From Vreelandella zhanjiangensis DSM 21076 (GTDB lineage: Bacteria > Pseudomonadota > Gammaproteobacteria > Pseudomonadales > Halomonadaceae), in contig NZ_KB898648.1 of assembly GCF_000377665.1 (NCBI RefSeq), positions 339,774 through 403,773 of the forward strand: a stretch of 64,000 nt of DNA, given 5' to 3'. The position numbers and the translations under genes are program-made. The notes beneath the pieces are model-generated. The model made no database searches. It was given only the letters and a program-made list of their open reading frames with translations, and was not told the origin of the DNA. Below are positions 1-7,306 of this stretch, one piece after another; the first letter of the stretch is position 1, and each line of letters begins with the position of its first letter.

Positions 1-458
1 CCGAGCAAAGCACCTGCCTGGGCCTGATGGTGGTCGATATCGATTACTTCAAAGCCTATAACGATTATTACGGTCATTTGCAGGGGGATAAGTGCCTGCG
101 AAAGGTGGCTGGCGCAATGCAGGCCGATAGCCGGGATACAGACTTGGTGGCGCGTTTTGGCGGTGAGGAGTTTGTCGTACTGATGGCGGAGGCAACGGCG
201 ACTAGTGCCCAACAGGCCGCAGAGCGTATCCGCCAAAGCGTCGAGGCGTTGCAAATTCCCAATGCCGGCCATTCATCACACAGCGTCATCACCGTAAGCG
301 TTGGGGTAGCCACGCTATGCCCAAGCGATCGCCTTACGTCAGCGGATTTATTGGCCTACGCGGATTCAGCGCTGTATATCGCCAAGCAGCAGGGGCGAAA
401 TCGAAGCTGGGTGGCGGATACTGGCGTTTTGCTTTCCAGTGCCAACGCGATCAATTAA
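1..458 (+). CDS. GGDEF diguanylate cyclase, C-terminal part (5' end outside window)
   Basis: The reading frame is open from the first bases of the window, so the gene begins upstream and only the C-terminal catalytic domain is visible. The active-site loop reads GGEEF, an accepted GGDEF variant. It is preceded at the usual five-residue distance by RDTD, matching the RxxD inhibitory c-di-GMP-binding I-site. Upstream, VVDIDYFKAYND matches the metal-binding and substrate region of diguanylate cyclases, and the end (LYIAKQQGRNR) is also typical. It probably makes c-di-GMP from two GTP with product inhibition. The N-terminal sensory part cannot be seen, so signal and location are unknown. Nothing links it functionally to the next gene. 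Confidence 0.93.
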   Translation, partial: EQSTCLGLMVVDIDYFKAYNDYYGHLQGDKCLRKVAGAMQADSRDTDLVARFGGEEFVVLMAEATATSAQQAAERIRQSVEALQIPNAGHSSHSVITVSVGVATLCPSDRLTSADLLAYADSALYIAKQQGRNRSWVADTGVLLSSANAIN

Positions 459-586
459 GCAGATCATACGTCCCCCTAAAGGGAACGCTAACCACTGGCT
501 GAGCTAACCAGGATAAGCACGCCGCTAATTTGACAACGGCTCGTCAGTGAGGACAAATACGCAAAATATTGCCTGAGGAGCACGCC

Positions 587-1864
587 GTGGATAACGATCA
601 ACACGATGAGAGCCCGCGCTATGAAGCGCTGGCGGTCGATACTCTGGCAGCGCGCCTGGGAGATGTGCACGAAGTAGCCAGCCGTGTTGGCGGCGACCCC
701 GCGAGTTGGGAAATTCGTGAAGTAGGTGACGGCAATTTGAACCTGGTGTTTATCGTGACAGGCACCGCAGGTAGCGTGGTGGTAAAGCAGGCTTTGCCCT
801 ACGTACGCATGGTGGGCGAAAGCTGGCCGCTGCCGCTTTATCGCGCGCATTTCGAGTATTACGCCCTGGTGCGCCAGGCCAAGCGTGCCCCAAACATTGC
901 GCCGGAGGTGTTTTATTTCGATAAGCCTCAGGCCCTGTTTGTGATGGAATATCTTTACCCGCACACAATTTTGCGCCGCAAGCTGATTAAAGGTGAACGC
1001 GTGGCTCGCTTGGGGGAAACCATCGGCCAGTTCTGCGCGCGCACGGCGTTTCGCGGCTCGGAGCTTTCCCTGCCAAGCCCCGAGAAGAAACAGGATGTAG
1101 GGCTTTTCTCCGGCAATGTGGCGATTCCCGCGATTACCGAATCGCTGGTGTTCACCGACCCTTATTACGGCGCCGAGATGAATCACCACACGCCGGAGCT
1201 TTCGCCGGTGGTGGACGAGTTGCGCCGCAATGCGCGTTTAAAAGCCAAGGTTCAGCGGCTATTGATGAAGTTCACCGCCAACACCGAAACCATGCTCCAC
1301 GGTGATTTACACTCGGGCTCGATCATGGCCACCGATACCGACGTGCGCGTGATCGACCCTGAGTTCTCCCAGTACGGACCGATGGCGTTTGACCTGGGGA
1401 TGGCTGTAGCCAACTTCCTGATGGCGTACTTTAGTCAGCCTGCCCACCGCCAGGGTGACGAACTGGCTGCTTACCAGGCGTGGATTCTTGAGGTAATCGA
1501 GGCGTGTTTCACAAGCTTTGACGCCGAGTTCCGCCACTTATGGCAAACCGAGCGCACCGGCATTTTATTCCCCAGGGCGCTGTTTGAAGACCAGGGTAAC
1601 AGTGCAGACGACGCCTGCGATGCGTTGCTGGAGGAAATTCGCCTGGACGCGCTGGCCTACTGCGGCATCGAGATGCACCGCCGGGTGCTGTCACTGGCCC
1701 ATAACGCGGATTTCGAAGAGATCGAAGACACCGCCCTGCGCGCCCGGCTTGAAGCCCGAAATGTGTTGATGGGCCAAGCCCTGATTATGGAGCCTGACGC
1801 GGTGCGTGAAATACCTGCGCTTATAGAGCTGGCCCAAGCGTATAACCGCCAGGATGTTCTATAA
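587..1864 (+). CDS. mtnK: 5-methylthioribose kinase
   Basis: Phosphorylates 5-methylthioribose to the 1-phosphate, the entry step of methionine salvage in the nucleosidase-plus-kinase route. The protein shows the MtnK hallmark VGDGNLNLVF near the N-terminus, a kinase-like HGDLHSGS catalytic loop and a downstream DPEF metal-binding motif, as in the aminoglycoside-phosphotransferase/choline-kinase fold. A longer frame could begin at TTG 569, but GAGGAG (575-580) lies six bases before GTG 587, so I take GTG as the start (425 aa, normal family length). A TTGACA at 530-535 may be its -35 box, with only a poor -10. The gene is monocistronic, ends in a strong terminator, and lies about 8 kb from the other mtn genes. 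Confidence 0.93.
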   Translation: MDNDQHDESPRYEALAVDTLAARLGDVHEVASRVGGDPASWEIREVGDGNLNLVFIVTGTAGSVVVKQALPYVRMVGESWPLPLYRAHFEYYALVRQAKRAPNIAPEVFYFDKPQALFVMEYLYPHTILRRKLIKGERVARLGETIGQFCARTAFRGSELSLPSPEKKQDVGLFSGNVAIPAITESLVFTDPYYGAEMNHHTPELSPVVDELRRNARLKAKVQRLLMKFTANTETMLHGDLHSGSIMATDTDVRVIDPEFSQYGPMAFDLGMAVANFLMAYFSQPAHRQGDELAAYQAWILEVIEACFTSFDAEFRHLWQTERTGILFPRALFEDQGNSADDACDALLEEIRLDALAYCGIEMHRRVLSLAHNADFEEIEDTALRARLEARNVLMGQALIMEPDAVREIPALIELAQAYNRQDVL

Positions 1865-1921
1865 ACAGCCTTCTATAAAAGACGTGCTATAAAAAGTCGC
1901 AAGCGCTCGGTGAACTGCACT

Positions 1922-1960
1922 CCAAGCGTTGGACACTCCTCCAACGCTTGGGATGTTTTT
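1922..1960 (+). terminator. Rho-independent terminator after mtnK
   Basis: A perfect 11-bp stem (1922-1932 pairing with 1941-1951, arms CCAAGCGTTGG and CCAACGCTTGG) with an 8-nt loop, followed within three bases by a run of five T. It lies 58 bp after the mtnK stop codon. Confidence 0.85.
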
Positions 1961-2068
1961 ATAAGAAAGGCAGACAATAGCGATTTTCGGCTCGTTTAAA
2001 ACGACTAGTGACACCTTGTGCGTTTAGCGAGTGAGCCAGGTCGCTATTAATGTTAAATTTCTCGTTTC

Positions 2069-2097
2069 TTGTTATGTTATAACGTAGTTTTTATAGC
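2069..2097 (+). promoter_or_regulatory. Promoter of the dksA-like gene with embedded palindrome (possible Zur box)
   Basis: TTGTTA (2069-2074) and TATAGC (2092-2097) are 17 bp apart and can serve as -35 and -10. The spacer carries the perfect 8-bp palindrome GTTATAAC (2076-2083), extended imperfectly to ATGTTATAACGT (2074-2085). A dyad between -35 and -10 is classic repressor placement. TGTTATA-type half-sites are characteristic of proteobacterial Zur operators, and the genes downstream are of kinds often under Zur, so Zur is the best guess. The 11-bp core GTTATAACGTA recurs upstream of the dehydrogenase at 4931. Confidence 0.5.
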
Positions 2098-2108
2098 AGG
2101 GTACACGT

Positions 2109-2573
2109 ATGAATCAGCCAACAACCACGGTATCAACGCAGCGTGAGCCGACCGATAAAGCGCGAGAAGCCAAAGTGCTGGACATGCCAGCCTGTGACTA
2201 TATGAACGATGAGCAACTGGCTTTTTTTCGCCAGCGGTTGCTGGATGAGCGCTTAGAAATTCAAGCGCATTTAAAGGAAATGAAAGAGGCAATCGCTTCA
2301 CACGAACGTGACAGCGATGAAGCCGATCAGGCCTCGTTTGAAGAGGAGCTGCGCCTGTCGCTACGCCAAGCCGATCGGGAAAGCCGCTTGGTGAATAATA
2401 TCGATGCGGCTTTGAGACGGATCGATAACGGCGACTATGGCTATTGTGAAGAGACTGGCGAGCCTATTGGTATTGCCCGCTTGCTGTTCCGACCCACCGC
2501 GCGGCTATGTATTGAGGCGAAAGAGCGTCAGGAAAGCCAGGAAAACCATTACCGTAAAGCACGGTGGGAGTAA
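2109..2573 (+). CDS. dksA2: DksA-family RNA polymerase regulator, zinc-finger-degenerate paralogue
   Basis: A 154-aa DksA homologue that should act in the RNA polymerase secondary channel with ppGpp. The coiled-coil tip motif DxxDxA is present (D70, D73, A75). The zinc finger, normally CxxC-17-CxxC, reads CxxT-17-CxxA here (C113, T116, C134, A137), so half the zinc ligands are gone while the spacing is exact. The same half-cysteine pattern is known for the zinc-independent DksA2 of Pseudomonas, which replaces DksA during zinc starvation. The gene is followed six bases later by a COG0523 GTPase, the same pairing seen in Zur-regulated clusters. I infer a zinc-sparing backup DksA; a canonical four-cysteine copy would be expected elsewhere in the genome. 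Confidence 0.85.
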   Translation: MNQPTTTVSTQREPTDKAREAKVLDMPACDYMNDEQLAFFRQRLLDERLEIQAHLKEMKEAIASHERDSDEADQASFEEELRLSLRQADRESRLVNNIDAALRRIDNGDYGYCEETGEPIGIARLLFRPTARLCIEAKERQESQENHYRKARWE

Positions 2574-2579
2574 CCCGTT

Positions 2580-3665
2580 ATGACTACACCCTCGTTCATT
2601 CCCATTAACGTGCTTACCGGTTTTTTGGGAAGTGGCAAAACCACGCTGCTCAATCGTTGGGTACACCAATCGTCAATGCGTAATACCTTGGTGGTCATCA
2701 ATGAATTTGGTGATATTGGGCTGGACCACCTACTCATCACCCATAGCGATGAGCAAGCCGTTATCGAAATGAGTAGCGGCTGCCTATGCTGTACGCTGCG
2801 CGGCGATCTTAGTCGTACGCTTCAGCAAGCGTTGGAAGATATTCAGGCACAAGACAAACCTCTGCCTTCGCGTGTGGTGATCGAAACCACGGGCCTGGCA
2901 GCGCCCACTTCCATACTGCAGCTGCTGATGACCGATCACTGGCTAGCGCATCGTTTTAAGCTTGATAGCGTGGTGTGCTGTGTTGATGCAGTCAATGGCG
3001 CAGCAACGCTTACGGCCCATAACGAGTCGCAGCAGCAAGTGGCCATCGCCGATAAGCTGTTACTCACCAAGACCGATCTGGCCGAGCAAAACGTGGTATC
3101 TACACTGGCCAACCAGCTCGCGAGAATTAACCCCACGGCCGAACAGTGGCAGGTGATTAACGGCGAGCTTTCCGCCAGCCTTTTGGTAGGCGCAGGGCTT
3201 TATCGAAGTGAACATGCTGGCTACCAGGTTGACCAGTGGCTAAAGGCGGGCAGCTATACGATCCAGCCCGCCGATCAACACGCTGGCGCTGCTTTTTCGC
3301 TGAGTAAGCATTCATTGTTGAACGCAGCCCAGCCCGACAGCACATCGCACGGCGACAGTATCAATGCCTTTTGCTTTCGCGTTGAGGAGCCAATTCACCC
3401 CGACACGTTAGAGAGCTGGCTGGATATTTTGATGTCGCTGATGGGCGATAAAATGTTGCGCATCAAAGCAGTGGTGCATCTTACCGACAGGGAGTCACCG
3501 CTGGCGTTACACGGCGTACAACATATCTTTCACCCGCCTGCAGAGCTGCCCGCAGGTAGCGTCAACGACCGGATTTCCCGATTTGTTTTCATCACGCAGA
3601 ACGTGTCGCCGGAGAGCGTGGCTGAGATGTACCATTTTTTTCAAACCTCTAAAGAGAGTGCCTAA
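2580..3665 (+). CDS. COG0523 (CobW-like) GTPase, putative zinc metallochaperone
   Basis: G3E-family P-loop GTPase of 361 aa. Walker A GFLGSGKT is at residues 14-21, the family metal-binding motif CLCC at 68-71, a Walker-B/guanine region ETTGLAAP near 110 and TKTD for base recognition. The CobW C-terminal domain follows. COG0523 members deliver metals to client proteins; those beside dksA2 or folE2 are usually the zinc-limitation type (ZigA/ZagA-like). The gene starts six bases after the dksA-like gene, with GGGAG at 2566-2570 as its ribosome site, so the two form an operon. Its stop codon overlaps the ATG of the folE2-like remnant by one base. The zinc role is inferred from neighbours; a cobalt or iron client cannot be excluded. 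Confidence 0.85.
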   Translation: MTTPSFIPINVLTGFLGSGKTTLLNRWVHQSSMRNTLVVINEFGDIGLDHLLITHSDEQAVIEMSSGCLCCTLRGDLSRTLQQALEDIQAQDKPLPSRVVIETTGLAAPTSILQLLMTDHWLAHRFKLDSVVCCVDAVNGAATLTAHNESQQQVAIADKLLLTKTDLAEQNVVSTLANQLARINPTAEQWQVINGELSASLLVGAGLYRSEHAGYQVDQWLKAGSYTIQPADQHAGAAFSLSKHSLLNAAQPDSTSHGDSINAFCFRVEEPIHPDTLESWLDILMSLMGDKMLRIKAVVHLTDRESPLALHGVQHIFHPPAELPAGSVNDRISRFVFITQNVSPESVAEMYHFFQTSKESA

Positions 3666-3802
3666 TGACCGCTGTGACGTTACCCGATATTGCACGCCAA
3701 AGGCCGACGCTATCAGGCGCTTTATCATGGGTAGGGATGGAGGGCAGTGGTGATGCGATGATCGGAATCAATGAGTCGATAGGGGCGTGCGGGCAGTTTT
3801 AA
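3665..3802 (+). pseudogene. Probable folE2 (GTP cyclohydrolase, zinc-independent) 5' remnant
   Basis: A 45-codon frame begins at the ATG overlapping the COG0523 stop (TAATG). Its first ~27 residues contain TLPDIA and, 14 residues further on, SWVGMEG. This arrangement recalls the N-terminus of FolE2 (GCYH-IB), which characteristically has a PD(I/V) motif and then a VGM-G segment. After that the similarity ends and a stop follows, 35 bp inside the 3' end of the opposite-strand regulator gene. Full FolE2 is about 300 aa, so only a stub is left. In zinc-limitation clusters folE2 commonly follows COG0523 and dksA2, so the position fits. The identification rests on my recall of the family N-terminus and the context. 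It could also be a random short frame. Confidence 0.5.
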
Positions 3803-4808
3803 AGCGCGCCCGATAGGCGGTAGGCGTCAGCGCGTAACGTCGAGAAAATACCTTGCGCATCTGTTCGTCGGAGCTAAATCCAGCGCGCCAGGCAATGCTT
3901 TTCATGGGTAGCTCCGTGTCGAGCAGCAGCGACTTGGCGCGTTCACAGCGGGCGTTTTCAAGCCAGGCCGATGGTGTCATGCCAAGCTCGTCAAGAAACG
4001 TGCGGCTGAAATGGCGGGGGCTCATACCCGCCTTGGCGGCCATATCCGCCAGTTTTAAAGGCTTATCAAGATGAGTGATAAGCCAGCTCTGTAACTCGCG
4101 CATACTGGGCGAACCCGTCATCTGGCTGGTGAGTGCGGCGCTAAATTGCGACTGGCCACCCGGGCGCTTGAGATAAACCACCAGATCGCGCGCTACTCCC
4201 AGCGCCAGATCGCGTCCAAAATCCTGCTCGACAAATGCCAGTGTCAGATCAATTGCCGCCGTCACCCCGGCGGAAGTCCAGAAACGACCGTCCTGCACAA
4301 AAATCGCATCGGCATCTACCTGTAACGTGGGAAAACGCTGCTGTAGAAGGGCCGCGTAGTGCCAGTGCGTTGCCGCGCAACGCTGGTCAAGAAGGCCTGC
4401 TTCAGCGAGAAAAAATGACCCGGTACATAGCGCGGCGAAGCGCTGAACATCATCTGCCCGACGGCGACACCAATCGATAAGTGCGGGTTGGCTGGTGAGC
4501 GCTTTTTCGATATCGGCAGCGCCTGCCACCATTACGGTTGAAAGCGGGCCATTTTCAGGCAGCCCGCTCTGTGCTTGAAGTGGCGCCATCGTCTCCGACG
4601 CAATCACTCCAGGCTGTGGAGCGGCCAGCGTCACCTTGTAACGTCGCGGATCGCCTCGCTCGGCCAAGCGTTTGTTGGCGTAGGTGAATACGCTGAGCGG
4701 TCCGATGGCCTCCATGATTTTAAACCCCGGATAAATGATTAGATGTACACGATCGCTGTTTTCGGCTGCTGTGATCCCTGGGATGTTATTGGCTTCGTCA
4801 TTTTTCAT
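3768..4808 (-). CDS. GlxA-family transcriptional regulator (DJ-1/PfpI-like domain plus AraC HTH)
   Basis: A 346-aa two-domain regulator. Residues ~20-190 form a class I amidotransferase-like (DJ-1/PfpI) sensor domain with an intact nucleophile-elbow cysteine (ALCTGSFFLAEAG). Residues ~235-335 carry two AraC-type helix-turn-helices (LADMAAKAGMSPRHFSRTF and IAWRAGFSSDEQMRKVF). Relatives include GbdR and SouR, which sense quaternary amines or amino acids, and FtrA. It is transcribed divergently from the glutathione-dependent dehydrogenase at 4931, so it may regulate that gene. Formaldehyde arises in methylated-amine breakdown, which would make sense of the pairing, but the ligand is not known. 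Its 3' end overlaps the folE2-like remnant on the other strand. Confidence 0.88.
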   Translation of the reverse strand: MKNDEANNIPGITAAENSDRVHLIIYPGFKIMEAIGPLSVFTYANKRLAERGDPRRYKVTLAAPQPGVIASETMAPLQAQSGLPENGPLSTVMVAGAADIEKALTSQPALIDWCRRRADDVQRFAALCTGSFFLAEAGLLDQRCAATHWHYAALLQQRFPTLQVDADAIFVQDGRFWTSAGVTAAIDLTLAFVEQDFGRDLALGVARDLVVYLKRPGGQSQFSAALTSQMTGSPSMRELQSWLITHLDKPLKLADMAAKAGMSPRHFSRTFLDELGMTPSAWLENARCERAKSLLLDTELPMKSIAWRAGFSSDEQMRKVFSRRYALTPTAYRARFKTARTPLSTH

Positions 4809-4888
4809 AGATATTACTCTTTCGAGGCCTGATTGCCGTGAACTCTGTCTTGATTTGACCGGAGTACTCGCTGGGGTAATTTAACAAA

Positions 4889-4900
4889 ACGTTATAACGT
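4889..4900. promoter_or_regulatory. 12-bp perfect palindrome, candidate operator shared with the dksA-like promoter
   Basis: ACGTTATAACGT is a perfect inverted repeat in the divergent region between the GlxA-type regulator and the dehydrogenase. It overlaps a plausible promoter for the dehydrogenase (TTAACA 4881-4886 and ATTTTA 4904-4909, or TATCAT 4900-4905). Eleven bases (GTTATAACGTA) are identical to the dyad at 2076-2086. Zur is the leading candidate; the GlxA-type regulator is an alternative for this copy alone but would not explain the other one. Confidence 0.5.
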
Positions 4901-4930
4901 ATCATTTTAGCTCAAATGAAAGGAGAGAAA

Positions 4931-6094
4931 ATGAAAACGCGCGCCGCAATTGCATGGGAGCCGAACCGCCCATTGGAAATTGAAGAAATCGACCTGGAAG
5001 GTCCCAAAGACGGTGAAGTGCTGGTCCGCATTGTTACCACCAGCCTCTGCCATACGGATATGTTCACGCTTTCGGGTCGCGACCCTGAAGGGCTATTCCC
5101 TGCCGTGCTCGGTCACGAAGGCGTAGGGGTCGTCGAGGAAGTAGGCCGTGGTGTCACCTCGGTCAAGCCTGGGGATCATGTGATTCCTCTCTACACGCCC
5201 GAAGACCCCAACTGCCCCTATATCAAGTCGGGTAAAACCAATCTTTGCCAGACGATTCGCGAGACGCAAGGGCGCGGTGTGATGCCCGACGGCACCTCGC
5301 GGTTCTCTTACAAAGGGAAGATGATCCATCACTATATGGGGACCAGCACTTTCAGCGAATACACGGTACTGCCTGAAATTGCGGTCGCAAAAATTGCTAA
5401 AGAGGCACCACTTGCCAAGGCAAGTGTCATGGGCTGTGCGGTGCCGACCGGGATGGGGGCGGTGCGTAATACTGCCAAGGTCACACCTGGCGCGACCGTC
5501 GTGGTTTTTGGTTTGGGCGCGGTGGGCATGGCGGTAATTCAAGGCGCCAAAATGGTTGGCGCTGGGCGTATTATCGGTATCGATACCAACCCCAACAAGT
5601 TCCCGCTGGCACGGGACATGGGCGTAACGGAGTGCGTTAATCCCACCGACTTCAGGCAGCCCATCCAGGAAGTAATCATCGAAATGACCAACGGTGGCGC
5701 AGATTACTCTTTTGAATGCATTGGCAATGTTAACGTGATGCGCGCAGCCTTGGAGTGCTGTCACAAAGGATGGGGCGAGTGTACGGTGATCGGCGTGGCG
5801 GGTGCGGGAGAAGAAATTTCTACGCGGCCTTTCCAGCTTGTGACTGGGCGTGTATGGCGCGGTTCGGCATTTGGCGGTGTGCTAGGGCGCAGCCAGCTGC
5901 CGGGGATGGTAGATGAATGGTTACGCGGCGACTTCGACGTCGACCCCTACATTACCCACAATATGACGCACGATCAGATCAACACCGCCTTCGACTTGCT
6001 GCACGCGGGCAAATCGATCCGTTCGGTCATCCATTTCCAGCCCAAGGAGACAATGCAACTGGAAGGATTGGCAGGTAAGATCGTTTCAAGCTGA
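4931..6094 (+). CDS. S-(hydroxymethyl)glutathione dehydrogenase-like (class III ADH) lacking half the structural zinc ligands
   Basis: A 387-aa medium-chain zinc alcohol dehydrogenase of the class III family, which oxidises S-hydroxymethylglutathione (formaldehyde plus glutathione) with NAD+ and can reduce S-nitrosoglutathione. Catalytic zinc ligands are present: C40 (SLCHTD), H62 (GHEG) and C169 (MGCAVPTG). The Rossmann motif is [11 protein letters not shown]. The structural-zinc lobe, normally four cysteines spaced x2-x2-x7, reads D92, C95, I98, C106, so two ligands are lost while the flanking SGKTNLC is conserved. The frame also has an ATG at 4916, but that codon precedes the AAAGGAGAG ribosome site, and ATG 4931 gives the family-typical N-terminus. 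Activity with formaldehyde is likely but not certain. A zinc-sparing isozyme is my inference. Confidence 0.88.
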   Translation: MKTRAAIAWEPNRPLEIEEIDLEGPKDGEVLVRIVTTSLCHTDMFTLSGRDPEGLFPAVLGHEGVGVVEEVGRGVTSVKPGDHVIPLYTPEDPNCPYIKSGKTNLCQTIRETQGRGVMPDGTSRFSYKGKMIHHYMGTSTFSEYTVLPEIAVAKIAKEAPLAKASVMGCAVPTGMGAVRNTAKVTPGATVVVFGLGAVGMAVIQGAKMVGAGRIIGIDTNPNKFPLARDMGVTECVNPTDFRQPIQEVIIEMTNGGADYSFECIGNVNVMRAALECCHKGWGECTVIGVAGAGEEISTRPFQLVTGRVWRGSAFGGVLGRSQLPGMVDEWLRGDFDVDPYITHNMTHDQINTAFDLLHAGKSIRSVIHFQPKETMQLEGLAGKIVSS

Positions 6095-6113
6095 ATATGT
6101 ACGCTTAGAAGGT

Positions 6114-6134
6114 GCGGGTTCTGATTGAACCCGC
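6114..6134 (+). terminator. Hairpin after the class III dehydrogenase
   Basis: Perfect 8-bp stem GCGGGTTC/GAACCCGC (6114-6121 with 6127-6134) and a 5-nt loop, 19 bp after the stop codon. The T tract after it is weak (ctcgttt), so termination may be partial. It separates this gene from the convergent ABC operon. Confidence 0.5.
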
Positions 6135-6211
6135 CTCGTTTAACGATTAAAACCCGCTACCGGTTCCATCGTTGGACAGCTTTTGAATGGCTGGTTTACC
6201 ACTGGCCAGGA

Positions 6212-7264
6212 TTAACGCTCAGGCAGGGGCAGCCAGTCGGCAAGTGCCACTTCGGCATGGGAGAACTGCGGCATGTTTTCGCTCAGCGTCTCCATGTTGG
6301 TGATGGCGTTATCGTTCAGGAAGTCTTGGGTAATTAGCGTGGGCGGCACGATAACCTGCTGGCCCGGCGCTTCACCGGCCATTAGTAGCGCTAGCGTACG
6401 TACCGAGACTTCACCGACCACCGTTGGGTTGGTGGCAACGGTTGCCGCCCAGGGCGAGCCGGGTTCACGCATGGCGGCAATGTCGGAGGTGGAGATATCG
6501 GCTGAATAAATAGCGATATCCTCACCCAGCCCCATTTCATCCACCGCTATTTTCACGCCTGCTGCAAACTCGTTGTAGGGCGCGAAGAAGATGTTAATCA
6601 TCGGGTTGGCCTGAATTACCGCGCGGGCCTGATTGGCAACCGAGTTGGCGATCGGGTTGTCTAGAGTTCCGAATACGGCGGCTTCGGTCACACCGGGGTG
6701 GGCGTCTTTAAAGTCTTCCCAGGCGGCGTTACGCCGATCAAGCGGGGCGATACCCGGCACGTAGACATAGCCTGCGGTAAAGCGGTCGCCGTTATCTGCC
6801 AGCGCCTGCTCAAGGGCCAGCTCGCCCAGCAGGTAATCGGACTGTTCGACTTGCGGGATAGCGGGGTTATCCACTTCCACGTCGAACGCGACGACATCAA
6901 TACCCGCCTCTACAGCGCGCTGTGCGGCGTCTTTCATGGACTCCGGCAGCCCGTGCTGAATGATGATGCCGTCCACGCCAAGTGCGATGGCCTGGTCCAC
7001 CATATCTGCCTGAAGGGCCGCATCCTGGCGGCTATCCAGCACGCGCAGGTTCACGCCCAGCGCAGCGGCTTGCGCCTCTACACCCGACAGATAGGCCTGA
7101 AAGAAATCGCCCGTGGAGATATAGCGGATAAGCGCGATGGTGACATCTTCCGGCGCATCGAAGGGTGCCGGGCGCTCCTCAGCCGTTGCCAGGCTCGTTC
7201 CCAGTAGCGCCATGGCGGCGGTAACACTGACCGCAAAGTGTTTGAGCATACGGTGTTTAAGCAT
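6212..7264 (-). CDS. Periplasmic sugar-binding protein of an Rbs-type ABC transporter
   Basis: A 350-aa secreted binding protein with a clear signal peptide ending near LGTSLATA and then the two-lobe periplasmic-binding-protein type 1 (LacI/RbsB-like) fold. Typical signs are the opening strand ALIRYISTGDFFQAYLSGV, the GVDGIIIQ strand and a late ADISTSD segment. It is the last gene of a three-gene operon (ATPase, permease, binding protein), 42 bp after the permease. Ligands of the family are pentoses, hexoses, autoinducer-2 and nucleoside-like sugars. Because the operon lies directly behind mtnBCD, methylthioribose or another 5-deoxypentose is an attractive ligand guess, but no ligand-specific residue can be read from the sequence. 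Confidence 0.87.
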   Translation of the reverse strand: MLKHRMLKHFAVSVTAAMALLGTSLATAEERPAPFDAPEDVTIALIRYISTGDFFQAYLSGVEAQAAALGVNLRVLDSRQDAALQADMVDQAIALGVDGIIIQHGLPESMKDAAQRAVEAGIDVVAFDVEVDNPAIPQVEQSDYLLGELALEQALADNGDRFTAGYVYVPGIAPLDRRNAAWEDFKDAHPGVTEAAVFGTLDNPIANSVANQARAVIQANPMINIFFAPYNEFAAGVKIAVDEMGLGEDIAIYSADISTSDIAAMREPGSPWAATVATNPTVVGEVSVRTLALLMAGEAPGQQVIVPPTLITQDFLNDNAITNMETLSENMPQFSHAEVALADWLPLPER

Positions 7265-7306
7265 AGCGGTGTCCCCGTTGTTAACATTTTTAGTATTGAA
7301 GCGTTA

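Noticed and set aside
569..586. TTG 569 as start of mtnK
   Set aside because: The GAGGAG ribosome site lies after it and fits GTG 587.
488..1189. 233-codon minus-strand frame opposite mtnK
   Set aside because: Lies entirely across mtnK and its leader; the sense protein is a clear kinase, and the antisense product has no recognisable features.
5093..5764. 223-codon minus-strand frame opposite the class III dehydrogenase
   Set aside because: Shadow of a well-conserved gene; no start signal or domain.
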